DNA of 64,000 nt from Emiliania huxleyi CCMP1516 (Eukaryota > Haptophyta > Isochrysidales > Noelaerhabdaceae): positions 344,199 to 408,198 of the forward strand of contig NW_005199045.1 in assembly GCF_000372725.1 (NCBI RefSeq), written 5' to 3'. The position numbers were made by a program, and so were the translations under genes. The notes below the pieces were generated by a model. It was not told the origin of the DNA. It worked only from the letters and a program-made list of their open reading frames with translations, and did not search any database. Shown here piece by piece: positions 1 through 9,275 of this stretch. Every line of letters begins with the position of its first letter. The first letter of the stretch is position 1.

Positions 1-575
1 TCGGAGCTCTCCGCGCCGGCGCCGCCGCCATCCGACTGGTCATCGTACTGGTCGCGCCCGGCAGCTCCCTCAGCATCCTCGGAATCTTCGCCGGAGGAGA
101 GTGGCGGCGGTGGTGCCGGTGCCGGGCGTGCCTGCGGCTGCTCCACTTTCTTGAAGCGTCTGAAACCGCTAGACATCTGGGCCGGCACGAGGCCTCTCGT
201 GCCGTCTTCGAGCTCCACCTCGAACCAAGCAGCGTCGAGGTTGACGTCGCCATCTGCGTCGACAAACGCACCGCCCTCGCCGGTCGTGTAGCGCACCACT
301 GTCACAACCTCGTCGTTGATGACGCTCACGTACGAGCGGGTGTCACCCGCTTCCTTCGCCTGCTTCGCCTGCTTGGATGCGGACCAGCCCCTGGTCGCAC
401 GCACGCGGACCGCCGAGCCGGTGGCGGCCATGCGCTTCGGTGGCGGCTCGCTGTTCGCCGCTGCGCCAGCGATAGAGCGTGCCTTGGTCAGCGTGTCATT
501 CAGCTGCGTGATGAGGCCCTCGTACTTGTCGCGCAGAATCGCGATCTGCGGCAGCGCGCGCGCGGCAATCAAATA
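1..575 (-). CDS. partial gene with SH3/Tudor-like segment, C-terminus off window
   Basis: Reading the minus strand from about 575 to base 1 gives one uninterrupted frame that leaves the window, so the C-terminus is missing. It begins with a short helical stretch (ALPQIAILRDKYEGL) and continues through a basic linker. A segment with the look of a small beta-barrel follows (NDEVVTVVRYTTGEGG, then AWFEVELEDGTRGLVPAQ), and it ends in a Pro/Ser/acidic tail. The GLVPAQ ending of the barrel resembles SH3- or Tudor-like folds, but I do not recognise the family. The 5' limit is uncertain: the frame stays open upstream to about 650, where it overlaps an equally good frame on the other strand. Confidence 0.45.
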
Positions 576-576
576 T

Positions 577-891
577 GACGCGTCACTAGTTGGCCGGCGC
601 TGCACGGTGTTGTGGTGCCCTGAAGACGGCGACGAGGAGGACGAAGACTACTATAGCGCTACCATTGTTGCATACAATAGCCGCTGTGCCCCCCGCAAGG
701 GACGCTTCCTCCTCCACTTTGATTGCGGCCTGCGCAAGCGCGTGCAACTGCCAGACGAAACAGTGCGTATCATGACGAGGCGCGTCTCCAGCTGTAGCTG
801 CCAGAAGTCACCCGGCGGTGTGGCTGGCTGCTGCGAGGGCACTGACGGCTGTGAGGAGCTGCCGCGCCCATGGGAGGCGGAGCCGAAGTAA
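577..891 (+). CDS. Tudor/chromo-like barrel fragment
   Basis: From about 577 the plus strand encodes a compact segment: VGRRCTVLWCPEDG, an acidic loop, YYSATIVAYNSRC, GRFLLHFDCGLRK and VQLPDETVRIM, followed by a low-complexity tail to a stop at 891. The order of strands (barrel entry, W/Y-containing edge strand, LLHFDCG, then a short helix) is typical of Tudor/Agenet-like reader domains. The part of the frame before 577 lies opposite the minus-strand gene and is probably shadow, so this looks like a last exon or a gene fragment. The family assignment is by pattern only. Confidence 0.35.
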   Translation, partial: DASLVGRRCTVLWCPEDGDEEDEDYYSATIVAYNSRCAPRKGRFLLHFDCGLRKRVQLPDETVRIMTRRVSSCSCQKSPGGVAGCCEGTDGCEELPRPWEAEPK

Positions 892-1044
892 CCACACGCT
901 GGTTGGTGCTGTTATTTGCGTAGCTAGGACGGCTCGCAGAGTGTGTCACACGTGAGTGAGAGACATACGATACGTGATAGAGTACTTTGCATGTTCATAC
1001 TCATTGTTCATACACACACGGACACACGTGTTTCCTACCACCAC

Positions 1045-1500
1045 TCAAACGTTCGTCCGTTCCGCAGTTCTCGTACAGCTCTTCGAGCTCCACCCAGCGT
1101 GTGTCGGTGAAACCCGAGAGTCGTGTTCATCCTCTCCAAACTCACCGCGCGTGAGGTAGCAAATAGTGTGTCGGCAGCAGTCAGCTTGTTGCGCCGCTTC
1201 TTTCCGATCAGTTGATCGGGGTCGCACAAGCGCATGCGGAGCACCGCCTCGATCTTGTAGCAGAATGTTGGCACGACCGCGTCGTCCGCACCGCCGCCTG
1301 CAAGCCGTGCCTGGCGCCGATGCTGCCTTTTGCGTTTTGGCACTTGTAGCGAGCACACATGGTGCGGTGCGCGTACTTGAGCAGGCGGTGCGCGCCGCAG
1401 TTGGCACAGGGGCCCTGGGAGTATGGCGTGCTGCGGCATATGTGGACGCGTCCAGGTATTTTTCGGGTAAACCTGGACTTTCTCGGGTATACCCGGGTTT
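1045..1500 (-). pseudogene. zinc-ribbon-like fragment in two frames
   Basis: On the minus strand one frame has a short zinc-binding-type pattern near 1340-1440 (GPCANCGAHRLLKYAH, then MCARYKC). A second frame downstream, near 1130-1290, carries a plausible segment (FCYKIEAVLRMRLCD, then KKRRNKLTAADTLF). They cannot be read as one protein without a splice or a frameshift. I cannot name the family; a decayed transposon or an exon pair is possible. The region also carries the GGGTATACC-type palindromic motif seen in the dispersed repeats near 34.7, 43.3 and 53.8 kb. Confidence 0.25.
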
Positions 1501-1682
1501 TACCTGGGTCTTGGGCAGGCACCCCCCTGTCGGTCGAGCAGTCTTGGCTCCCGCGAGGTGTACCCCCCTCTCGGTCAGAGGCCTGGCCAGGGGCACCTGT
1601 AGGGGGGTACCACCACCCCCCTCATGCTCACACGTCTTGCGAGAATGGGGGCGGCTAGGTGCGAGGGGGGGGGTGTTTGAAG

Positions 1683-2543
1683 ATGACGCGCATACAACTA
1701 CCACACGCTTATGCCGAGGCCTTCGAGGAGGACCCCTACGCTGATGAGTCGCCGGCCGAAATGCGGTCCCTTGCGAGGTTGGCCGGCGTTAACCCCGGAT
1801 TCGTGACCGACTGGTTCATGTGGGCGCGCGCAGCGGGCGGCGTCGGCGGTGACGAGCCCGGCGACCGCGGCCGCGTCGCACAGGCCGAGCGGCGAGCGGA
1901 GAATGCGGGCGCGCGAGCGGATGCGGCGGCGAGGGCGGCAGCGCAGGCTCAGGCGAGCCTCGCGCAGCAGCAGCAGATGGCCCTGTCCGTGTACGGCGAG
2001 ACGGTCTCGATCCGGCCCGACCACCTTCCCTCCCAGTGGCTCGACACGCGGCCGAACTCATCGCCCGAGTGGGCGCCCCTCCTCGACACCGGCAACGGCG
2101 CAGCCACGATGGTCTCGGAGTCGGTCGCGTGTGCCGCCGGGCTGCGCGCCAGCCCGCACCGCATGACCATCGCCGGCGTGAACGGCGTGGACGAGTATCC
2201 GATGGCCTACTGCCGCGTGCGGATCCGCGGCGTCGAACAGCGCGTGTGTGCCGCAATCGGCGGGGCGCAGGGCATACTGGTCGGCCGCGATGTGATCGAG
2301 CCAATGCTTGACATGGGCCACGCGATCGCGGGCTTCTCGCATCTCGGCCGTGCGCGGCAACAACGGGGGCGCGTACAGCATTCGCCGGCTCTGAGGTTTG
2401 CTGGCTGGTGTGGCCGCCCATGCATGCGTACGCCCCTGATGACATCGGGAGACCGCACAAAGTCCAGCCTACGGGTTCTCGAGGCGGCTTCGGTGCTCCC
2501 CCCCGCCCCCCCCCCCACCTCTGAGTTCTGTACTCTCTCTTGA
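1683..2543 (+). CDS. retropepsin-like aspartic protease ORF of a retroelement
   Basis: The frame opens at 1659; the Met at 1683 is the better start. An acidic N-terminus is followed by an Ala/Gln-rich coiled-coil-like stretch and then a retroviral-type protease fold. The catalytic motif reads APLLDTGNGAATMVS, a flap-like stretch follows (IAGVNGVDEYPM), and the C-terminal psi-loop reads GILVGRDVIEPM. These are the hallmarks of retropepsins encoded by LTR retrotransposons and by domesticated relatives. No reverse transcriptase, integrase or LTR is visible next to it, so it is either a solo fragment or a domesticated protease. The last roughly 60 residues look non-homologous and run into a C-rich tract. 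Confidence 0.6.
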   Translation: MTRIQLPHAYAEAFEEDPYADESPAEMRSLARLAGVNPGFVTDWFMWARAAGGVGGDEPGDRGRVAQAERRAENAGARADAAARAAAQAQASLAQQQQMALSVYGETVSIRPDHLPSQWLDTRPNSSPEWAPLLDTGNGAATMVSESVACAAGLRASPHRMTIAGVNGVDEYPMAYCRVRIRGVEQRVCAAIGGAQGILVGRDVIEPMLDMGHAIAGFSHLGRARQQRGRVQHSPALRFAGWCGRPCMRTPLMTSGDRTKSSLRVLEAASVLPPAPPPTSEFCTLS

Positions 2544-2818
2544 GATGAGAATGAGATGTCTGGAGATTCGATCTGGAGATCTCGAGCTGGACATCGCGGC
2601 CTCCCGGTCGCCGGTAGGGGCAGCACAGTCTCACACTGCTGACTCCTCTCCTGCGGCAGAGACGGGCGGGGTGTGTGCGAGAGCTGAGAGGTGGCGGGGG
2701 GAGGCGCCATGGGAGGCGCGCACTGGGCGCGCCGCGCTGCGTATAACAAAAAGACAATGCTCGTCATGTCCCTAAATCCCATCTCGTCTCAGAGTTTGAC
2801 CGTTTTATTTATGTCACT
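2544..2818. other. intergenic interval, no gene seen
   Basis: The interval has short direct motifs (GAGATG- and GGAGAT-rich) and the end of a C-rich tract. It lies downstream of both the plus-strand protease ORF and the minus-strand dehydratase, so it probably holds the 3' ends of both. No coding signal is supported. Confidence 0.4.
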
Positions 2819-4396
2819 TTACTCACACGAACTGCAGGCTAGCCAGCAGAGACCCCCTCCGGCTACCGGCTCCGCTCTCTCCTCCGTCCTCGCCGCTGCG
2901 AGCGCCGCCTCGATCGCGGCCGCCGCCTCGGCGGGGACGGCTTCGGTGCTACCCGCCGTGTCGTGCTCCTCCGCCTCCCGCTTCGTGAGGAGAATCGCGT
3001 TGTCCACCGCCGCCGGCCGATCGGCACGCCACCGCGTCAGGACGAGCGCCGCGCGGCCGCCCAGCGAGCTCGCCGTCTTTGCGCACCTGCGGCGCGAAGC
3101 GGTGCAGCGGTGCGTGGCTCGCGGGCCGCAGAGAGGAGGTCGGGACACGCCACCCGCGGGCCACGGGCGACCCGTGCGTCGCGCTACCGTGTGTGCCGCG
3201 TGTGGGTGTGGCCCCGCCGCGCGTGCTAGATCGGGGCGTGCGAGGCCGGCTCGCTAATGGCGGACTGCGGCGGGGGCAGGGCGAGGCGGCACCGGCGGCC
3301 GTAGACCTCGTTGACGAGGTACGCGACGTCCTCGGGCCAGAGGCCATCGAAGGCGTCGCCGCCGCGCGCGCCAAAGACATCCCGCTCGCGCCGCGCCACC
3401 GCGCGCCACATGTCGGCCCGTGTACTCCGCGAGAGGAGCGGCGCCGCCGGCTGCAGCTCGAGGCCGGCCAACGCGCAAATGGCAGCCGAAGCGGCGAGCT
3501 GGCCGAGCCCCGCCGCCGCGACCGCGGCGGAGGCGCCGCCCGCGGCGGCGGCGGGCGGCGGCGCGCGCGGCCACGCCGCCACCGAGGGCGAGACGGACGT
3601 CACGACGAGCTGGTCGAGCAGCGGCTGCGGCGTCGGCGGCGAGCTGCGGCCGCCGCGGCGGAGCTCGGTGCGGAGGTGGCGGATGAGACGCCTCGCGTCG
3701 GGCGCGAAGCTCACGTCGTGCAGGTACGTGAGGCACTGGTGCGTCGCCGACGCCACGCCGTCCGCCGCCGCGTCGCCAAGCACCGCAAAGGCCCGCACGC
3801 CTTTGCCGTCGCAATAGGCGAGGCCGGCGGCGGCGGCGGCGGGGTCGCGGATGCAGAGCAATACGAGGTCGGCGCCGCGCAGCAGAGATGGCGCGTTGGA
3901 GGCGCATAGCCGCGCGCGGCACACCTCGGCCGCGAGCGCGGGGACGGTCTCCCGAAGCGCCTCGCGCGAGACCTCCGCGCGGCCGCGGCCGACGTCTGCT
4001 GCCGTCGCCACCGCGTGGTGCGCGAGCGAGTCGGCGGTCACGTCTGCCGGGTCGACGAGGCGCAGGCAGCCGACGCCGCAGCGGCCAAGCAGCGCCGCCG
4101 CCTGGCTGCCCGAGGCGCCGAGCCCGACGATGACGACGAGCGAGCGGCTCAGCGCGCCCTGCGCCTCATCGCCAAGAAAGGACCAGTTGCGCGAGAGCTG
4201 CTCTCCGAGCAGGTCGGCTGGCTCGCGACGGAGCGCAGCCTCGCGCTGCGCGAGCAGCTCCGCCTTGCCAGCAGCCTTGACGGGAGGCTGCGCTAGGGTG
4301 GCGGCCACTGCTGCTGCCGCTGCCGCCGCCGCCACGGCCACCGCCGTGGCCACGCCCAGCGGCACTGCTTGAGTCAGCCGCGGAGATGGGCGAACC

Positions 4397-4436
<40 letters not shown>

Positions 4437-4476
4437 GAGTGGACTCGGCGACGGTGGCAAGCGAGGCTGCGATCAT
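2819..4476 (-). CDS. TcdA/Tcd1-like tRNA threonylcarbamoyladenosine dehydratase (ThiF/E1 fold)
   Basis: There are two exons: 4476-3293 and 3086-2819. The N-terminus is Ala-rich with a hydrophobic stretch, which would fit the membrane-anchored yeast Tcd1/Tcd2 proteins. The core starts at LLGEQLSRNWSFLG, and the dinucleotide-binding loop reads VVIVGLGASGSQ. An Asp-containing strand and the family block follow (RLVDPADV, then HHAVATAADVGR). The second exon gives the family C-terminus (VLTRWRADRP, then NAILLTKREAEEH), comparable to the Tcd1 ending. The splice YGRR|CAKTASS uses CCG|GT and GCAG|GT and restores the frame. The family enzyme cyclises t6A37 of tRNA in an ATP-dependent step. The usual Asn-Arg in the block before HAVAT is Ala-His here, so activity should be checked. 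Confidence 0.75.
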
Positions 4477-4579
4477 ATGTTATCGATCAACACTTTCGAT
4501 AGACCGAAAGTAAGATCGTTCGCCGGCCATGCCCATGTAACGCACTTGTGCTCGCTTTTTTTGATTTTTTGGTTTAGAA

Positions 4580-5449
4580 GTGTCTCCAAGTCTTCTGGAC
4601 CCATCGATGGCCGTCGCCTCGACGCCGCTCGTCGCGGCACCATCGTGCCCGGCCTGGGCGAAGCGTCGTCGCGGGTTCCCGCCGCAGTTCGACGGCAAGC
4701 CGTGCGAGCCTGCCGAGGAGGAGGACATGTGGCTGTGCAGAGCCGACGGCCGCGCGCGCAGCACCGCCGACCTGAAGCGCCTGGCGACCGCCGCTCGGGT
4801 GCGAGCGAAACGAGCAGGAGATGCAGCCGCCGCGAACACGCGCGATCGGCAGGCGCGCGACCAGCGCCGCCGGCAGCGTGAGCAGCACGACCGGCGCGCA
4901 GCGCCGGCGGTCGCCAAGACCGTGCGCCCACAACGCGGCCAGTGCGGCTGCCCGGCGCACGCGGTGTGCGGCATGTGCGTCGACCAGGGCAAGCTCGCCG
5001 CGGCCGAGCAGGCGGCCATCGACCTGGAGACGCGCTTCCACGCCTCGACGAACGTCGTCATGGACCTGGAGCGGCCCGAGGACGAGACGGCGGCGCTGCT
5101 GCAGCGCTGCGTGCACGTCTCCGACGAGACGAAGCGGCGGCTGCTGGGCGAGTGGAGCGACGAGCGCATGGCGCACGCGCTGCCGCTGCACGCATGCGCC
5201 TCGTGCGGCGTGCGCGACCCGTCGCTGACGTACACGCGGGTTGACGTGTCGGCGCTGCCGCGTACTGTGTCTGTGCGCGTAGCCGGCGGCGAAGACGAGA
5301 CGCGGCACGTGTTTGAGCTCTCGCCCGAGCAGTGCGCTAAGTATCGAGGTCTTCAAAACAAAAAGGTGCGCCTTGCGTTTCCCAACGGCGCGAGCAACGA
5401 CCGTCCCAACGGCGACGGTACGCACGAATTCCGCGACGTCGCGCGTTAG
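4580..5449 (+). CDS. Helitron-associated N-terminal region (DUF6570-like), fragment
   Basis: A 289-codon frame has a basic middle section rich in Arg/Gln/Ala. A Cys-containing stretch follows (GQCGCPAHAVCGMCVDQGK), and then a segment like those found ahead of Helitron-type helicases (HALPLHACASCGVRDP, then YTRVDVSAL). The end of the frame (CAKYRGLQNKKVRLAF) is abrupt. No rolling-circle replication initiator or helicase motifs follow, so I read this as a 5' fragment of a mobile element rather than a cellular gene. The family call rests on general resemblance and is weak. Confidence 0.35.
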   Translation: MSPSLLDPSMAVASTPLVAAPSCPAWAKRRRGFPPQFDGKPCEPAEEEDMWLCRADGRARSTADLKRLATAARVRAKRAGDAAAANTRDRQARDQRRRQREQHDRRAAPAVAKTVRPQRGQCGCPAHAVCGMCVDQGKLAAAEQAAIDLETRFHASTNVVMDLERPEDETAALLQRCVHVSDETKRRLLGEWSDERMAHALPLHACASCGVRDPSLTYTRVDVSALPRTVSVRVAGGEDETRHVFELSPEQCAKYRGLQNKKVRLAFPNGASNDRPNGDGTHEFRDVAR

Positions 5450-6509
5450 AAGAGTGGTGAAATTTAGAAAAGGAGTTGCGGTGTTGATCGCCGCGGGAGC
5501 CCTCTTATGTGCAAAAATATATTCTTCACACGTTTTTCCTTTTTTGAGCCGCCTTCGGAAACAGCGCGAGCCGGCCATTCCATTATTCTTTTGTCGCCTA
5601 GCTCCGCGGACGGGCCCCTCCACCCTTCACGTGCGGATCATGTAGTCCCCACAATCGCTGTCGTGGGATCGCTTGTCATGTGAGAGCGGGCTTGTGTTCT
5701 TGGTTCATATGCTCTTTCTCATACGGTTCGTATGCTCTTTCTCATGCGTGCCGCCCCGCATGCCGCGGCTCAGCTTCAGGTGAGTTCATCTTGCCGGCGG
5801 TACCCGACGCTGCTCGAACGGCAGTTGTCGACCGCCGGCAGTTGACCGGCAACGCGGCAAGATGAAGTCCACTGCGCTCGAAAAGAATACCACCGGAAGC
5901 GCCTCGCCGAGGCGCACAATAGTCCCCAGTCTGGCAACGGCCAGTTCTGTCATCCTGGTGATCTCTGGTGCCGCTCAAGGAAACGGGAAGCGGCGAAAGC
6001 CGACGGTTGGTAGGAATGGGGCTGGCCAGATCGAGTTTTGGATCTCGACGCGCGTCGAGAATAGTGCGATTTTTGGTGGCCCATTTTTCGCTTGGCATCG
6101 GTGAGAAATCGCACTATTTAAGGGCAAAAACCGATTTGCTGTGGGGTGCGTGAAGGGTTTCATTTTAAGGAGTTTGTGTGAGCTCTGTGCCTTGATCCTA
6201 CCTCGAGGTAAAACATTTTCAGTGTATGTAGCTCTTACGTACATACATTCCCGTAGGTAGGAGGACTCTGCTGACAGGGTTTGCGATGAGGAGCGACCCG
6301 AAGGGTTTCTCGGAGGTGAGCGCACCACGAAGTCAGTTAGTTAGTTACTTAGTTAGTTAGGAAGGTGCAGAACAGCACGAACCGCCGAAGCGCAATTTTA
6401 AGAGAAAAGTAATGGTTATGCCGCCCACCCTTGGGGCGTCTGCCTCTTCTATATCTCTTGCAGCCCCTCGTGCCCATGTTTGACGGCAACATCTTGAAAG
6501 GCCCATCGG
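5450..6509. other. repeat-rich interval, no gene supported
   Basis: This interval holds one copy of a dispersed repeat (about 5590-5673), a pair of 12-base inverted arms (about 5784-5795 and 5855-5867, TTCATCTTGCCG and its complement) around a GC-rich core, and a TTAG tetranucleotide run near 6330-6360. Frames here are short and show no family pattern. Confidence 0.5.
5590..5673 (+). repeat. dispersed repeat A, copy 1
   Basis: About 80 bases starting at GTCGCCTAGCTCCGCGG match a second copy near 53464-53548 with only scattered changes; both contain the CACAATCGCT box followed by GTGGGAT. The copies are 48 kb apart in the same orientation. The origin is unknown, and the element ends are not defined by visible terminal repeats. 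Confidence 0.6.
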
Positions 6510-8054
6510 ATGGTGTGCTCCCTCGGCATTCGGCCGAGATCTAGCTGCGTTGCATCTCCGGCGGTGGTGTTCCGCGGGGAGCTCATACTCAATGCGACGG
6601 ATTTGCTCAGCACGGCCAACCACAGCCCCGCTTCTCGACCAGCCGCCAACCAAAGCCGGGCCACCAATGTACTTTGGCCCGCGTTCTGGGCTCCTGGCTT
6701 CATGTCGGACGGCGTGGTGAGCGTCGAGGTAGGCCCATTGCAGCCAGAGGCATTTGGACGCCTCGTGGCACAGTGCCAGCGACACGGTCGGCAGAAGCGC
6801 CTCCTACTCACCGCGGTCTCGCGGTATGGAAACCATTGGCACGTGATGGCGGACTCTTTTATGTATTCATGGGGGCTGTTGCATGAACAGGGGCTGCTCG
6901 ACCCGACGGCTGATGAGGCCCTGCGGCCAACGATTGTCCTTCTCAACACGCTCAGAGAAGACACAAAGCAGCGCGGCGCCTGCTGCGTCAGCGATTCCCC
7001 TCTGCGGGCATCGGTCGGCCCTTGGACTGCTGTGTGGGCCGCTATGTCGAATCCCCGGGAGCCTCTCCGCACGCCCGCCTGGCTGCACCAGCATTCTATG
7101 CGCCGGCCCCAATGCTACGAGACCGTCGCCGTCGGCGGCTCGCCGAGCCTGGACTATTACCTGCCGAGCCGTACCGAGCAGGACTGGCAGCGACGTCGTG
7201 GGCTGCTGGGCGAGTACTTGCGCTGGGTCCGTGCGCGACTCGGAGTGGGGATCGGGCTGCCGCAAGTACCCACCGACCGCAACATACGGCTGTTGATGGT
7301 CGCGAGGCGTGGTGCTTCAGGGGTGAAGCGACGGATTGTCAACTTGGCTGCGCTCATTGCGGCGGCGCGCCGGAGGCCAGGGCTGGAGGTGACCGTGGTA
7401 GACTTTGCGCGATTGCCTCTGCGTGAGCAGATTGCACTCACATCGCGACACGACCTCTACGTTGGGATGCAAGGGACCTCGATGATGAACGCGATGTGGC
7501 TCCCTGCGCACGGCGTGCCGCTGATGGTGCTCGCTTGCGGCTGCTCACACCGCTCCAACTTCTTCAACTTGCTGCGCCACGGCGCGCCCGGCGTCCTCTA
7601 CCAGTTTCGAGGCGAGGACCCGAGCAGGCCCGGCCAGAAGTGCTCCCGTTGCGCCCTGGGCGGCGTCTCGGCCAGCGTGCCGCTCCCATGCTTTCACCAC
7701 ATGCTGGGTCAGATGACCGTCCATGCACGGTGGGGCCTCACGCGGAATGCGCCGGAGCTTGTTTTGAACTCGACCGCCGCAGTCGAGCGCGTTCCGAGAT
7801 CGCGGGCGCCGCTCTTTGTTTCGGATTCGAACGGGCAGCACTGCGCTCGCCCCACAGAGGCGAGCAGGACAGCGGGAGCAGAGCTGCGTGCGCGGCATTC
7901 CAAGTCACACCGCGGCGCGTGCGTGGACCACAACTCAATGTGCGTCAGCTGGGCAGCGGCCGGATACTGCACCAGCGGCAACGTGTATGAAAAGTTCATG
8001 CATTTAAAGTGCCCAGCCTCATGCGAATATTGCGCTCGAGTTCGCCGTCCATAA
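6510..8054 (+). CDS. GT61-family glycosyltransferase with C-terminal ShK-type domain
   Basis: A 514-codon single frame. An N-terminal stem contains several N-x-S/T sites. A block resembling the DUF563/GT61 fold follows: HWHVMADSFMYSWGLLH, then RNIRLLMVARRGASGVKRR, VTVVDFARLPLREQ, and the signature LYVGMQGTSMMNAMWLP. The last 45 residues form a six-Cys ShKT-like domain (ACVDHNSMCVSWAAAGYC, then CPASCEYC), as seen in secretory-pathway enzymes of algae and animals. GT61 members are Golgi or ER O-GlcNAc-, xylosyl- or arabinosyltransferases; the substrate here is unknown. There is no signal anchor after the first Met and a stop lies four codons upstream, so a short 5' exon with the anchor may be missing. 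Confidence 0.75.
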   Translation: MVCSLGIRPRSSCVASPAVVFRGELILNATDLLSTANHSPASRPAANQSRATNVLWPAFWAPGFMSDGVVSVEVGPLQPEAFGRLVAQCQRHGRQKRLLLTAVSRYGNHWHVMADSFMYSWGLLHEQGLLDPTADEALRPTIVLLNTLREDTKQRGACCVSDSPLRASVGPWTAVWAAMSNPREPLRTPAWLHQHSMRRPQCYETVAVGGSPSLDYYLPSRTEQDWQRRRGLLGEYLRWVRARLGVGIGLPQVPTDRNIRLLMVARRGASGVKRRIVNLAALIAAARRRPGLEVTVVDFARLPLREQIALTSRHDLYVGMQGTSMMNAMWLPAHGVPLMVLACGCSHRSNFFNLLRHGAPGVLYQFRGEDPSRPGQKCSRCALGGVSASVPLPCFHHMLGQMTVHARWGLTRNAPELVLNSTAAVERVPRSRAPLFVSDSNGQHCARPTEASRTAGAELRARHSKSHRGACVDHNSMCVSWAAAGYCTSGNVYEKFMHLKCPASCEYCARVRRP

Positions 8055-9142
8055 CGCCCAGTCTACGCGGCACGGGCTACTCGGAGAGGTATCTACGGTG
8101 AGGGCTTGTTGTGTGTGGAGTGTCGTCTCTCTCTACACGTAATCGTGAAAGCACTCTCCCAGCTTTTATTTAGAATAGTTTAGAATTCACCCTGAGAGTA
8201 AGCGATAAATCAACAGACACCTCTCAGAGCTAGAACGCCGTTCGTCAGCAGGCAGGTCCAGGTGTGGAGGTGCGCGCCTACAGAGTGTGTAGACTGTAGT
8301 CGGCCCTTGCCGCTCTTTTTCTGTTTTTCTCGTCGTCAGTACGTTCATAGTAACGGTAATCCTACCGTAAAGTTGACACGTCGTGTGCGATGACACATCA
8401 GTCATCACACCACGCCAGCAACGCTCCTCGCTTTGTGGTGGGACATTCAGCACCTGGCTGGTTTCGGGCTCTTTGCAGTCGTAGGAGGTGCGCAGTCTAC
8501 TCGTCGCCACCAATGGTTGCCTAGGTTCCCAGGGACACGATCCCGGTGTGAATCCGCTCCTGACAATAGGGTCTGCCACACACGTCCCATCGGAGCGACG
8601 AAGATTGCAAGATACAATGGCTGAGCTGGCAGTGAACTCATCCAACTCAACCACGTACGTTGCGTGCCGCGGAGTGTGATGACGCGTCGCGTCGGCGAAC
8701 GAGTGGAGCACAAGGCGCTCTTGACCAACGCCCCCTGCGGCACGTTCCGCCTCACGCAGCGACGCAGCCCGCCGTGCGAACGCGCACCCCCGGGGCTAGG
8801 GCTCTCTTGCCCGCAACCTGATGCCAACCATCCGGCCCGCTGGGTGCGCTTCTTAGCTCCCTGGCCCTGGATGTGCGGTTATTGACTGCACTCCAACAAG
8901 TGCTCCATCCAAGTGCTGAAAGCGGGGCCAAGATGGGAGAGTCTGGGAAGAGAATCAGAATATCTGAGCAGAAGAGGAACCTGGGAAGGGGAATCTGGTG
9001 AGAGGTACAATAGCAAGAATCCTTGTTTAGTAGAGCAGAATAGGAAAGGCAGAATCCTTAGGCGCGGACAGACTTCTCCATTACTCCGAGTCTGAGCGAG
9101 GGATTCGCTATGGTATGTTACTTGGAGCCTTCGTGAGAAAAA
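8055..9142. other. intergenic interval with dispersed repeat
   Basis: No gene is supported. A minus-strand frame at 8187-8711 is open but shows no domain pattern. Bases 8777-8900 are a copy of dispersed repeat B. The rest, including a GA-rich patch near 8935-9060, is unassigned. Confidence 0.5.
8777..8900 (+). repeat. dispersed repeat B, copy 1
   Basis: The block beginning GCGAACGCGCACCCCCGG, with the internal box CATCCGGCCCGCTGGGTGCG, recurs at 29846-29975 (full length) and 34247-34326 (short). The 29.9 kb copy ends in an A10 run after CTCCAAGTGC, which suggests a short retroposed element. Confidence 0.65.
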
Positions 9143-9184
9143 CAATGAAAACAACTCTCTCTCACAGCAGACAGGCTCGACACA
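9143..9184 (+). repeat. gene-front motif, copy 1 (TCTCTCACAGCAGAC)
   Basis: About 40 bases ending in CAGGCTCGACACAG lie roughly 90-130 bases before the likely ATG of the zinc-finger/UBX gene. Near-identical or related blocks occur in front of cyclin C (37030-37075), the SAM-TPR gene (42565-42600) and the acidic protein at 52443-53213 (53250-53300). Confidence 0.55.
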
Positions 9185-9275
9185 GGTGCTGACACAGGCG
9201 CGTGCTAGCACTAAAAAAAGAATTTTACCTGCCGCCGCGAGTACCAGGGTGGTCGCTACACCACCCCACCCGGCG

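Noticed and set aside
8187-8711. 174-codon minus-strand frame
   Set aside because: Open but without any recognisable fold, splice partner or start context.
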